A stretch of 64,000 nt of DNA from Chitinophaga hostae. Its GTDB lineage: Bacteria > Bacteroidota > Bacteroidia > Chitinophagales > Chitinophagaceae. A program made the position numbers and the translations under genes. The stretch spans positions 62,001-126,000 of the forward strand of contig NZ_JAGTXB010000020.1 of NCBI RefSeq assembly GCF_018224885.1, given 5' to 3'. Below, piece by piece: positions 23,570 to 32,294 of this stretch. Numbering within the stretch: the first letter of the stretch is position 1; every line of letters starts with the position of its first letter. The notes beneath the pieces are model-generated. The model had not been told where the DNA came from and made no database searches. It saw only the letters and a program-made list of their open reading frames with translations.

Positions 23570-25951
23570 ATGCAAACAACCATACTGGATGTGTCCGGAG
23601 GAAGGGCACAGACATTGGGCATCGATACAGCCATATCTTTTGAACCGTTTATAGCCTATCTTAAAAAAAGGATCAGCGAAGAACAAACGGTGAAGTCCCT
23701 GTTGTATGCAGCCGCACTCGCGCAATTCGAAGCATCGGATGGCAGCCGGCAGGATATTCCACTGGAAGAAATCACCAGCTATGAAAAGCAGCTGGAGCAT
23801 ATATATGCCTGTCTTTCGCCTGCCATGACTGCCGAAGACAGGATCGCATGGGGACTCAGCTACCCTTTTTTGCCCATTACTTTTTATGGTACCGATCTGT
23901 TGTTCGAGTTGCTGGGACAAAGAATGCATCATCAAAACTATGAAGTAAGCCGGCAGCCGGCCGATTATCACCGGGAGCGTTTGCAGCTGGTATATTCTTT
24001 TATCCTGCAACGGTTATATAATTTTATTGTACCGGTAAAAACCGGGCAGCATCATTCAGGGATCAATAAGCACACCGGTTTGCTGCAATATTATGAGGTA
24101 AACATCAACACCAGTTTTGTGGATGTTACAGCCAAAGGGCCTTTGCCTGAAATTGATGTGGTACAGCTGTATACGCATCTGAGTGAGGGAGGCGGATTTG
24201 AGATACTGGAAGAAATGTTGCCGCTGGAACTGTTCCGGTTCAGGGGGATCTGCGTGATCACGGTAACGGATATCACAGCAGAAAAAGCGGTGGAAAATAT
24301 CCGGAAAGTACGGCTTTCGCGTACCGCGCTGGTAGAAGAAAGCAATTACCGGGAAGTGATACAGTCGCTGAAATCGTTGGTACGTGATAGTAAGATTGAG
24401 TTCGATCTGTTCCCTATGTTACGGGTTAATAATAACCCGGTGTATGGCCTGGAAAAAGGAGGAACGGGTATCCTGTTCGACGTGTGGGGGGAAGACAGGC
24501 TTACGCCGGAAGAATTCCGGCGCCAGGCAGGTGCATACGCTGCAAAACCGCTCTTCTTCTTTTCTGCTGATATCTGGCGGGAAAACATGCCGGAATACGC
24601 ATTCCTCGAACATTTCCGTAAACTGAATGTGAAGTCGCTGGCGCTGATGCCCATTTTTTATGCGCACGAACTGGTGGGCGTAATGGGCGTACACACCTGG
24701 AAGGAAGATACCTTTGATGACAAAACCCTGGCATTGCTGGAACCAGCCATCAGCGCCATATCGCAGCTGTTACAGGTGTATATAGAAGAGTTTAACCTGG
24801 AGATAGAAAAGGTGATCAAGGAAAAGTTTACTTCCATACAGCCCGCTGTGCAATGGAAGTTTAACGAAGCGGCGTGGAACTACCTGTATAGCTTAAAAAA
24901 GAATTTACCCGCTACCATTCAGAATATTTTCTTTGAGCAGGTATACCCGCTGTATGGCGCCATTGATATCCGTAATTCAACTGTAGAACGGAACAAAGCA
25001 ATTATTGCGGACCTGGACAGTCACCTGAGCCTGTTGGCAGCCACACTGGATGCGCTCCGGCAATACCAGCAAAACGACCTGCTAAAGGAAATGATCTTTC
25101 ATTGCCAGCAATGGCAACAGGCGCTCTTGCTGCAACAACTGAGTCCTTCCGATGAAAATGAATTAAACAGGTTCCTGGAAGTAGAAGCAGTGGAATACCT
25201 CCGGCATTTTGCGGTGCAGTTTCCCAAAACGAAAGAAGCTATTGACGCCTGCCTCCAAAGTTTGGCGGGTGATGTGAATAAAGATGCGCTGGAACAGTCC
25301 ATGCAACTCATCACCCAAACGGTGAACCAGTATTTCGAATCCGAGAAAGGCGCGTTGCAGGAATCCTATCCCTGCTATTTTGAAAAATTCAGAACGGATG
25401 GGGTAGAGTATGATATTTATATCGGGCAGTCTATTGCACCGGATAAACCCTTTAATCATTTCCATCTCAAAAATCTCCGTTTATGGCAGCTGTCTTCCAT
25501 GGTCACTATTGCCGGATTAACCCATGGGCTGCTGTCGCAGATGCCAACAGCGCTGCGCACCACCCAGCTGATCTTTGTGCATAACCAGCCTATTGATATC
25601 AGTTTCCGTGCGGATGAAAGAAAGTTCGATGTGGAAGGTGCTTATAATATCCGTTACCAGATGATCAAGAAGCGGATCGATAAAGTACTTATCCGGCATA
25701 GCGAGGAACGTTTAACCCAACCTGATAAAATTGCGCTGATCTATTCCGACAGGAAGGATGTGGAAGATTACCTGCCCTTTATCCGTTACCTGCAACAAAC
25801 CGGCGTACTGTTGCCCGAAATGGAAGAGCTGGAACTGGAAGACCTGCAGGGGCTGAGCGGTTTGCAGGCAATCCGGGTAGGGATCACGCTGGAAGCAGAA
25901 GGCACAAAGGATAAAGCAAAAGCTAATGAAGCGAATGATCAGCGCGGATAG
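23570..25951 (+). CDS. large GAF domain-containing cytoplasmic protein of unknown output
   Basis: 793 residues, no signal peptide or membrane span. A helical N-terminal region (1-170) is followed by a mixed region. A GAF-like domain lies at about 340-405: LNVKSLALMPIFYAHELVGV then MGVHTWKEDTFDDKTLALLE and AISQLLQVYIEEF are typical of GAF cores. The C-terminal ~380 residues are mainly helical with no kinase, GGDEF, PAS or HTH motif that I can recognise. The segment YGAIDIRNSTVERNKAI superficially recalls nucleotide-cyclase metal motifs, but the rest of a cyclase is absent. The last ~19 residues (from AEGTKDKAKANEANDQRG) are encoded by the arm of a palindromic repeat. It is a single gene with its own promoter. 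Function unknown. Confidence 0.7.
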   Translation: MQTTILDVSGGRAQTLGIDTAISFEPFIAYLKKRISEEQTVKSLLYAAALAQFEASDGSRQDIPLEEITSYEKQLEHIYACLSPAMTAEDRIAWGLSYPFLPITFYGTDLLFELLGQRMHHQNYEVSRQPADYHRERLQLVYSFILQRLYNFIVPVKTGQHHSGINKHTGLLQYYEVNINTSFVDVTAKGPLPEIDVVQLYTHLSEGGGFEILEEMLPLELFRFRGICVITVTDITAEKAVENIRKVRLSRTALVEESNYREVIQSLKSLVRDSKIEFDLFPMLRVNNNPVYGLEKGGTGILFDVWGEDRLTPEEFRRQAGAYAAKPLFFFSADIWRENMPEYAFLEHFRKLNVKSLALMPIFYAHELVGVMGVHTWKEDTFDDKTLALLEPAISAISQLLQVYIEEFNLEIEKVIKEKFTSIQPAVQWKFNEAAWNYLYSLKKNLPATIQNIFFEQVYPLYGAIDIRNSTVERNKAIIADLDSHLSLLAATLDALRQYQQNDLLKEMIFHCQQWQQALLLQQLSPSDENELNRFLEVEAVEYLRHFAVQFPKTKEAIDACLQSLAGDVNKDALEQSMQLITQTVNQYFESEKGALQESYPCYFEKFRTDGVEYDIYIGQSIAPDKPFNHFHLKNLRLWQLSSMVTIAGLTHGLLSQMPTALRTTQLIFVHNQPIDISFRADERKFDVEGAYNIRYQMIKKRIDKVLIRHSEERLTQPDKIALIYSDRKDVEDYLPFIRYLQQTGVLLPEMEELELEDLQGLSGLQAIRVGITLEAEGTKDKAKANEANDQRG

Positions 25952-26011
25952 CTATTATTTTTACTCATCATCCGGTTCATTAGCTTTTGCTTTATCCTTT
26001 GTGCTTTCTGC
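25895..26011. repeat. 7-nt-unit palindrome at the end of the GAF gene
   Basis: Arms 25895-25930 and 25976-26011 pair at 35 of 36 positions. The left arm lies inside the coding sequence. The sequence is made of GC-N5-like units (AAAGGATAAAGCAAAAGCT). The loop is about 45 bp and includes the stop codon. A related element lies at 28816-28923. Confidence 0.9.
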
Positions 26012-26038
26012 CTTATATTTATTCTTTCTTAAAAATAA

Positions 26039-26070
26039 TTTGCATTCCCGTTGATAGCATACTAGGTTTG
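26039..26070 (+). promoter_or_regulatory. complete Bacteroidota promoter of the CrtI-like gene
   Basis: -33 element TTTG (26039-26042), 20-nt spacer, -7 element TAGGTTTG (26063-26070). This is the best full match to the TTTG/TAnnTTTG consensus in the window. It is 39 nt upstream of the ATG at 26110. Confidence 0.65.
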
Positions 26071-26109
26071 TAGACCAATAAAATCAGCCGGTGGTTGTAG
26101 GCATCACTC

Positions 26110-27528
26110 ATGGATAAAAGAGATTTCGACGCAATAGTAGTAGGATCGGGGCCTAATGGCTTGTCTGCCGCCATCAGGCTGCAACAGGCAGGGGTGTCGG
26201 TGTTGGTGCTGGAGTCGAGGGATACGATTGGCGGGGGGATGCGTACGCAGGAGCTTACCTTGCCGGGATTTTATCACGACGTATGTGCCGCCGTGCATCC
26301 AATGGCGGTAGGTTCTCCTTTCCTGTCTACCTTACCACTGGCAGCTTACGGGCTGGAATTTGTTTATTCACCGCTTGCTGCGGCGCATCCTTTCGACGAT
26401 GGCAGCGCTGCCATCCTTGCCCGGTCGCTGGACGACACCGCCGCGGCCCTGGGGGCAGACGGGGCGACATATCGCCGCCTCATAAAGCCGGTAGCCGATC
26501 ATTGGGAAGAGATAGCTGCTGATATCCTGGGTCCGCTTTCTTTTCCGCGGCATCCGCTGAGGATGGCGCGTTTCGGACTGGATGCGTTGCGTTCGGCAGA
26601 GGCGATATCCAAACGGTTTTCCACTACGGCGGCGAAAGGGCTGTGGGCAGGAATGGCGGCGCATGCCATACAACCGCTTACCAATATCGCTTCAGCAGCG
26701 GTTGGAATGGTGTTATTGTCTATCGGGCACCGGCATGGATGGCCTGTTCCCAAAGGCGGTTCCCGGGCCATCGGAAATGCGCTGTCGCAATATTTTATTT
26801 CGCTGGGTGGTAAAATTCAAACAGGCGTTCACGTTAGTTCGCTGTCGCAGTTGCCATCGCATCATGCGGTGTTGTTTGATCTTACGCCTAAACAGTTGCT
26901 GACTATAGCAGGAGAGCAGTTTTCGCCGCATTATAAACGACAGCTCACGCGATACCGTTATGGGCCGGGCGTGTTTAAAATAGACTGGGCGCTGAACGGC
27001 CCTGTACCATTTTCCGCGCCGGAATGCCGGCAGGCGGCTACGGTACACCTGGGCGGAAGCTTTGCTGAAATAGCATTGTCGGAACAGCGTGCCTATAGCG
27101 GACAGCCAAATACGGCGCCTTTTGTGTTACTGACGCAGCAAAGCCTGTTTGATCACAGGGCGCCCGAGGGTAAACATACCGCCTGGGCATATTGCCATGT
27201 GCCCAACGGTGATACAACGGATATGACGGAGATCATAGAAAAACAGGTAGAACGGTTTGCACCCGGTTTCCGCGATCTGATCCTGGCAAAGCATACATTC
27301 AATGCACAGCAGATGGAAACCTATAACCCGAATTATGCAGGCGGTGATATCAATGGTGGTATTATTGATATCCGGCAGTTGTATGCCCGCCCTGTTCCAC
27401 GTTTGAACCCTTACCGTACATCAGCGAAAGGGATCTATATCTGTTCTTCCGCCACACCTCCGGGTGGAGGGGTACACGGAATGTGCGGCTACCATGCAGC
27501 CAACACAGTGCTGAAAGATATTTTTTAA
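26110..27528 (+). CDS. FAD/NAD(P)-dependent oxidoreductase, phytoene-desaturase-like
   Basis: 472 residues. The N-terminal dinucleotide-binding motif is AIVVGSGPNGLSAAIRL at about 8-24, followed by the second strand acidic residue in VLVLESRDTIGGGMRTQE. The C-terminal FAD motif is YICSSATPPGGGVHGMCGYH near 448-467. This arrangement is that of the CrtI/NAD(P)-binding amino-oxidase group. Members of this subgroup are usually annotated phytoene dehydrogenase-related, but no carotenoid genes are nearby, so the substrate is open. It is followed after 27 bp by a YeiH-type transporter, probably in one transcript from the promoter at 26039-26070. Confidence 0.85.
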   Translation: MDKRDFDAIVVGSGPNGLSAAIRLQQAGVSVLVLESRDTIGGGMRTQELTLPGFYHDVCAAVHPMAVGSPFLSTLPLAAYGLEFVYSPLAAAHPFDDGSAAILARSLDDTAAALGADGATYRRLIKPVADHWEEIAADILGPLSFPRHPLRMARFGLDALRSAEAISKRFSTTAAKGLWAGMAAHAIQPLTNIASAAVGMVLLSIGHRHGWPVPKGGSRAIGNALSQYFISLGGKIQTGVHVSSLSQLPSHHAVLFDLTPKQLLTIAGEQFSPHYKRQLTRYRYGPGVFKIDWALNGPVPFSAPECRQAATVHLGGSFAEIALSEQRAYSGQPNTAPFVLLTQQSLFDHRAPEGKHTAWAYCHVPNGDTTDMTEIIEKQVERFAPGFRDLILAKHTFNAQQMETYNPNYAGGDINGGIIDIRQLYARPVPRLNPYRTSAKGIYICSSATPPGGGVHGMCGYHAANTVLKDIF

Positions 27529-27555
27529 AGCAGTCAATATCATCAATGAATCTAT

Positions 27556-28809
27556 ATGCCTACAGTAAAATCTTATTTGCAGGAAGACTGGGCGATTGTT
27601 ATGCTTGGTTTCCTGATCATCCTTCTTTCGGTAGCCGGTGTAGTGGTGGCTTTGCCGGAGTACAAGTGGAGTACTGCCGAAGACCTGACCGGTAAAGTTT
27701 TAACCGGCGCCAATTTATTGAAGATCGGCGCACAGTTTATTTATGTGATTGCCATAGCTGCGCTGGGATCTTTTCTCACAGGGAAATCAGTAAAAAATAC
27801 GCTGCTGGTTTTCCCGGTAGTATTTATACTCACCACACTGGCGCTGATCGTAGCCGGTAACGCCACCATGAATGATTATGGACTGGAAGCCGTTATTTTC
27901 AGTCTTATTATCGGCTTGCTGATCGGCAACCTGTTTAAGCTGCCGGCCTGGTTCCGGGAGTCGCTCACGTCGGAGTTTTTTGTGAAAATAGGATTGGTGC
28001 TGCTGGGTACCACCATTATTTTTTCCGATGTGATGAAAGCCGGCGCACTGGGCCTGGTACAGGCATTGGCGGTGGTACTGTCCGTATGGTATTTTTCTTA
28101 CTGGGTATGTAAACGCCTGAAAATAGACAATGAGCTCACCATGATGTTATCCAGCGCAGTATCTATTTGCGGGGTATCTGCCGCCATCGCTACTTCGGGC
28201 GCCATTAAGGGAGATGCTAAAAAGCTGTCGCTGGTCATTTCCCTGGTACTGATCACGGCTATCCCGATGATGATCTTTATGCCCATGATTGCGCATTACT
28301 TTAACTTCCCGGAAGCGGTAACAGGCGCCTGGCTGGGCGGCAGCATTGACACTACCGGTGCGGTAGTGGCGTCGGGCTCACTGGTAGGTGAAACCGCGCT
28401 GAAGATCAGTACTATCGTTAAATTTTCGCAGAACGTATTGCTGGGAGTAGCGGCATTCGCTATCTCTGTATACTGGACCTATACCAAACATCCCAACGCG
28501 GGTGATGCCAATACCAAACCCACTTTAAAAGTGATATGGGAGCGCTTCCCGAAGTTTGTGATCGGCTTTATCGCTGCCTCGCTGGTGTTTTCCTTTTTCG
28601 TTTCACCGGCCACCATCGCCAGTGTAAAAGGACCCTTGAAAAGTTTGCAGGGACTCTGGTTTGCGCTCGCATTTACCAGCATAGGACTGGAAACAAATTT
28701 CAAAGACCTGGTGGGTACAGAAAGCAGGAAACCCGTATATGCGTTCCTGGTAGCCCAGTCGTTTAATGTGCTGATAACGCTGGTGCTGGCTTACCTGCTG
28801 TTTTCTTAG
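27556..28809 (+). CDS. YeiH/UPF0324 family putative sulfate exporter
   Basis: 417 residues with about ten membrane helices, starting with WAIVMLGFLIILLSVAGVVV. Family landmarks include LEAVIFSLIIGLLIGNLF, FFVKIGLVLLGTTIIFSDV, SSAVSICGVSAAIATSGAIK and WLGGSIDTTGAVVASGSLV. It is an inner-membrane transporter of the YeiH family, whose substrates are poorly proven; sulfate or sulfonate-linked export has been proposed. It is the second gene of a likely two-gene unit with the CrtI-like oxidoreductase. Its 3' end is followed at once by a 7-nt-unit palindrome (28816-28923). Confidence 0.88.
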   Translation: MPTVKSYLQEDWAIVMLGFLIILLSVAGVVVALPEYKWSTAEDLTGKVLTGANLLKIGAQFIYVIAIAALGSFLTGKSVKNTLLVFPVVFILTTLALIVAGNATMNDYGLEAVIFSLIIGLLIGNLFKLPAWFRESLTSEFFVKIGLVLLGTTIIFSDVMKAGALGLVQALAVVLSVWYFSYWVCKRLKIDNELTMMLSSAVSICGVSAAIATSGAIKGDAKKLSLVISLVLITAIPMMIFMPMIAHYFNFPEAVTGAWLGGSIDTTGAVVASGSLVGETALKISTIVKFSQNVLLGVAAFAISVYWTYTKHPNAGDANTKPTLKVIWERFPKFVIGFIAASLVFSFFVSPATIASVKGPLKSLQGLWFALAFTSIGLETNFKDLVGTESRKPVYAFLVAQSFNVLITLVLAYLLFS

Positions 28810-28815
28810 CTGAAT

Positions 28816-28923
28816 GCAGAAAGCATAAAGCAAAAAGCTATTGAAGCGAATGATTGATGGGGATATTAATATTTAATCGCTTTGATCATTCGCTTCAATA
28901 GCTTTATGCTTTTTGCTTTCAGC
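28816..28923. repeat. 7-nt-unit palindrome with swapped units between arms
   Basis: Arms 28816-28854 and 28885-28923 have equal length (39 nt). Outer GC(A/T)GAAAGC and inner GCTATTGAAGCGAATGAT match as inverted repeats. In between, the left arm has ATAAAGC then AAAAAGC, while the right arm read on the other strand has AAAAAGC then ATAAAGC. The unit order is exchanged. It is related to the element at 25895-26011. Confidence 0.9.
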
Positions 28924-28942
28924 TTTTTGCTAATTTTATGAT

Positions 28943-30601
28943 ATGAAATACCACAATCCCGTTGCCGTCCTGGAAAGAATGAATGGCAAAGCCATTGACC
29001 CAACGGATACAGCCGCTGTTGCTCTTCTCCGGAAAAAAATGCTGGCAGAACTGGAGCTAACAGCCGATAAGGTATTACAAGTAGCGGGGGAGTGGTGGAG
29101 TAAAAATGACCTGCTGGTTTTTTTTGACAGGCTGCAATCCCCCGCGGAATTACATTTTCACCAGGAAATTAATAACGATCCTGTTTTATCACAGTTCCTG
29201 GAAACAGGAACGATGGCAGGATTGTTTGCAGATAAGGCGCTATATAAAGACAATTCCTTCCTGTCTTTTATAGCGCCTTTTTATGAGCCGTTGTTTACCG
29301 CAGCAGTACTAACAGGTTTACAACAACGACAGGTAACTGTCCTGCAATACCTGTTTGGTAACCCGTTGCTGATTCCCGGTGAACAGGTAAAACGCAGTTA
29401 TGATAAAATATTCCGTTTCCTCGGTGAGCAATATACTGCCCTGGAAAATTTACGGCTCGTGATGGAAAGAGACCGGCGAACCTTCCTGTGGAAAGAAGAA
29501 GCGGGGCCATATGTCAGCTACACACAGGTAAAGTTGCTGAATGCCTTGCCGGACGTGTTTATGGAATGGAGAAGCAGCTATGGCATCCTGATGATTAACG
29601 TTGCGTTGGTACTGAGTTCGATCGGTGAGCGGAAAATCGCGTTAGGCATCCTGGAAGATGTGCAACGGTTAAAGAGCACCGCGCATGTACAGGAAAATGC
29701 CACACACTTTATCAGTTACGTAAAAGAGGCGATGAAAACCGGCATCGAAATTTTTGGCGAACACAATACACCGTTTGATAAATTGCTGGCCAGGTGGAAT
29801 TTATCGAGAGACGGGTTGTTAAGAATCGCCGTTGCAATTTTTATTATGGTGGTGATCGGCATTGGCTCGCGCTACGAAAAAGAAAGACACCCGGCGGAAT
29901 TATATTATTCGACTGCTGATCAGAGCCCTTTTGGAGGCTCCCGTACTTATTGGACGATGCAGTATTTATTATCCCAGTTGGAATCGAATACGGTTGACCG
30001 GGCTGTCACCATTAAAGGACATACGGGAACAGTTATCCCCAAAACAGGCGATGACCTGTATGGCCCGCAGTTAATGGCCGCATTGGGGGAGCAGGGCGAT
30101 GTGGGGAAATTTTTTACAGAACCACGGTATGACGCAGGCAGGCCGGTGTTAAAAGAAGACAGTACGTTTACAGATCCGCAACACCGGCAGAGTTTGTGCG
30201 TATTTAACCGCGTGGAAGCAGGACTGATCACGATTATTCAAACACCCGATTCGTTCTATTCCCGTTATGTATCCGCGCACGACAGCGTGTTTGTGCCGCT
30301 GCCGCTTGCCCTCAGCCAGGTATATTTTTATTTGGGGCTATACTGGAGCCCGGAATGGTCAGCAGCTGCGGCAATGAAATATGTGCCGGATTACCGTGCG
30401 AAAGGTTTTTTCCTGTTGCCTTATTTTAATTCTGTGTCATTTTTACGGCAATCGCGTATGCAGTTTGTGTTAGACAGTAACTACTGGAAAACATCCAACC
30501 GGTATATGCCGGTGGAAATTTCGCTGTCCGGGGCGCAGCAACTGCAGCTGAAAAGATTATCGGATAATGTGAATGGCACAGACATCAAGATAGGAGAGTA
30601 G
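28943..30601 (+). CDS. uncharacterised single-span membrane protein, paralogue 1
   Basis: 552 residues, family not recognised. About 290 N-terminal residues are helical and contain LLRKKMLAELELTADKVLQV and FFDRLQSPAELHFHQE. One membrane span lies at about 291-308 (LRIAVAIFIMVVIGIGS). A C-terminal domain of about 240 residues contains YYSTADQSPFGGSRTYWTMQ and LDSNYWKTSNRYMPVEI. There is no signal peptide, so by the positive-inside rule the N-terminal part is probably cytoplasmic. The next gene encodes a clear paralogue of the same length. Both converge on an Hsp70 gene. The cytoplasmic part resembles a helical scaffold and I name no enzyme motif. Confidence 0.8.
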   Translation: MKYHNPVAVLERMNGKAIDPTDTAAVALLRKKMLAELELTADKVLQVAGEWWSKNDLLVFFDRLQSPAELHFHQEINNDPVLSQFLETGTMAGLFADKALYKDNSFLSFIAPFYEPLFTAAVLTGLQQRQVTVLQYLFGNPLLIPGEQVKRSYDKIFRFLGEQYTALENLRLVMERDRRTFLWKEEAGPYVSYTQVKLLNALPDVFMEWRSSYGILMINVALVLSSIGERKIALGILEDVQRLKSTAHVQENATHFISYVKEAMKTGIEIFGEHNTPFDKLLARWNLSRDGLLRIAVAIFIMVVIGIGSRYEKERHPAELYYSTADQSPFGGSRTYWTMQYLLSQLESNTVDRAVTIKGHTGTVIPKTGDDLYGPQLMAALGEQGDVGKFFTEPRYDAGRPVLKEDSTFTDPQHRQSLCVFNRVEAGLITIIQTPDSFYSRYVSAHDSVFVPLPLALSQVYFYLGLYWSPEWSAAAAMKYVPDYRAKGFFLLPYFNSVSFLRQSRMQFVLDSNYWKTSNRYMPVEISLSGAQQLQLKRLSDNVNGTDIKIGE

Positions 30602-30641
30602 CACGCCTGCTTTTACATCTTTTTGCTTATTTTGCCGGCAG

Positions 30642-32291
30642 ATGAAGTACCTGAACCCCCTTACACTACTTGATAAAATGAATGGCGGACCCGTGGATGT
30701 GCGGGACAACACCGCGTTAACCCTTCTCCGGAAAAAAATGCTGGCAGGGCTGGACCTTACCGATGATAAAGCATTGCAGGTAAACGGGCAGCTGTTCAAT
30801 AAGCATGAGCTGCTGCAGTTTTTTGACCGGTTACAATCAACGGATATCCTTCGTTTTCATCAACAGGTAGCCGCAGATGCCGTGTTGGTACATTTCCTGA
30901 AAACAGGGGAAATGAAAGGCCAACTGGCAGATCAGCCCTGGTATGAGGATCCCGGATTCCTGGTATTTATTGCGCCATATTATGAGCCGCTGTTTACAGC
31001 AGCGGTACTTAACAGTTTACAGCAAGCCGACGTTGCCGCCACGCAACACCTCTTTGCGGCGCCCTTGCTCATGGACGGTGCGCATACAACGGCCAGTTAC
31101 CGGCAGATTTTGCGTCATCTCAAAGGGTGGGAAAATGAGCTGAAAACCGCCCTGGCGGAGTTGGATAATGGGGCTGCATTTACCTGGAAATACCTGGCAC
31201 ACCTGGCCAATACAAAACTGATACAGCAATTGAACAGTTTGCCGGCAGAATTTCACCAGTGGAGAATTGATTATAGTATCAGTCTTATTAACCTGGCGAT
31301 CGCCATTTATACAAAAGATTTTAAACGCAGCATGGCGGTATTGGACCTGGTATCGCAGCTGCAAACCTCCGACTATGTGCAGGAGCGGGTGGTGATCCGC
31401 AGGGCAGAACTGCAGCAACTGAGAAAGCAGCAGCTGCATAAACGCCCGGCAGAAACATGGTTAGGCCGCCTGATAAAGCCTTTCTGGCCGGCCTGGTTAA
31501 CGGAGAAAAAAGCATACCTGATTTTTTTCTGTTTGTTGCTGGGTATTGGTATTGTATTGGATATCCGGGACCAGTCCGGCAGAAAAAACAGCAAAAGTGT
31601 GCCGTCACATAATGTTGACTTTTTTGCCGGGAGCCGCACCGGGGCGCAAATGAAATACCTGGTGGCACAATTGCAGCATATGGTTCCCGGGCAGCTGCAG
31701 GATACGCCTGTAAAGGATTCAGGGCTGCTTGCCCCGCAAACGGGAACGGATGTATATGGCCCGGCTTTTATGGGAGTATTAAAACCCGGTAAATTGCCGG
31801 GCGCAGCGAAGGCTAACGGTGACGAACAAACGTACAGTGCAGCAGCAATAGATAGTGCTGCTTTCCTGGATCCGCTGCATAAGCAAAGCGTAAAGCTGTA
31901 TAACCGCTTACCGGCAGGGCTGGTTGCGCTGGTACAAACGCCGGATTCTTTGTATTCCCGCTTTGTGGCCCCGCATGATAGTGTGTTCTTACCATTGCTG
32001 GCAGGTATTGCCAACCGCCTATATTTTTATGCAGGGGAAAACTGGACGATCTCCAAACAATCGGGGACGCCCTATGACAGTACTTATCGCGTCAATGGAT
32101 TTTTTATGTCACCCTACAAAAACTCCGCTGTTTTTCTCACCGAAACGGCATTGGTATATACGCTGGATCCGGCCTACTGGCGCCGGTCTAACAGGTATAT
32201 TCCTTTAGAGATCAACACAGAAGGGGACCACCTGTTTTTGAACATGATGGATAACGATGCAACGGGGGTAGATCTTTACCTCGGAGAATAG
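30642..32291 (+). CDS. uncharacterised single-span membrane protein, paralogue 2
   Basis: 549 residues, paralogous along its whole length to the preceding gene. LLRKKMLAGLDLTDDKALQV, FFDRLQSTDILRFHQQV, YYEPLFTAAVLNSLQQADV, FAGSRTGAQMKYLVAQLQ, LVQTPDSLYSRFVAPHDSVF and LDPAYWRRSNRYIPLEI all align. The single membrane span is at about 289-307 (KAYLIFFCLLLGIGIVLDI). The intergenic gap is 40 bp with no clear promoter, so the two are likely cotranscribed, which suggests tandem duplication and possibly a heteromeric complex. The stop codon lies 3 bp from the stop of the convergent Hsp70 gene. Confidence 0.8.
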   Translation: MKYLNPLTLLDKMNGGPVDVRDNTALTLLRKKMLAGLDLTDDKALQVNGQLFNKHELLQFFDRLQSTDILRFHQQVAADAVLVHFLKTGEMKGQLADQPWYEDPGFLVFIAPYYEPLFTAAVLNSLQQADVAATQHLFAAPLLMDGAHTTASYRQILRHLKGWENELKTALAELDNGAAFTWKYLAHLANTKLIQQLNSLPAEFHQWRIDYSISLINLAIAIYTKDFKRSMAVLDLVSQLQTSDYVQERVVIRRAELQQLRKQQLHKRPAETWLGRLIKPFWPAWLTEKKAYLIFFCLLLGIGIVLDIRDQSGRKNSKSVPSHNVDFFAGSRTGAQMKYLVAQLQHMVPGQLQDTPVKDSGLLAPQTGTDVYGPAFMGVLKPGKLPGAAKANGDEQTYSAAAIDSAAFLDPLHKQSVKLYNRLPAGLVALVQTPDSLYSRFVAPHDSVFLPLLAGIANRLYFYAGENWTISKQSGTPYDSTYRVNGFFMSPYKNSAVFLTETALVYTLDPAYWRRSNRYIPLEINTEGDHLFLNMMDNDATGVDLYLGE

Positions 32292-32294
32292 CGT

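Noticed and set aside
24958..25020. Nucleotide cyclase active site (IDIRNST) in the GAF protein
   Set aside because: Only a short similarity; the second metal aspartate and the purine-binding lysine context are absent.
31373..32014. Minus frame of 213 codons opposite the second membrane paralogue
   Set aside because: The plus frame is conserved with its tandem duplicate; the minus frame has no such support.
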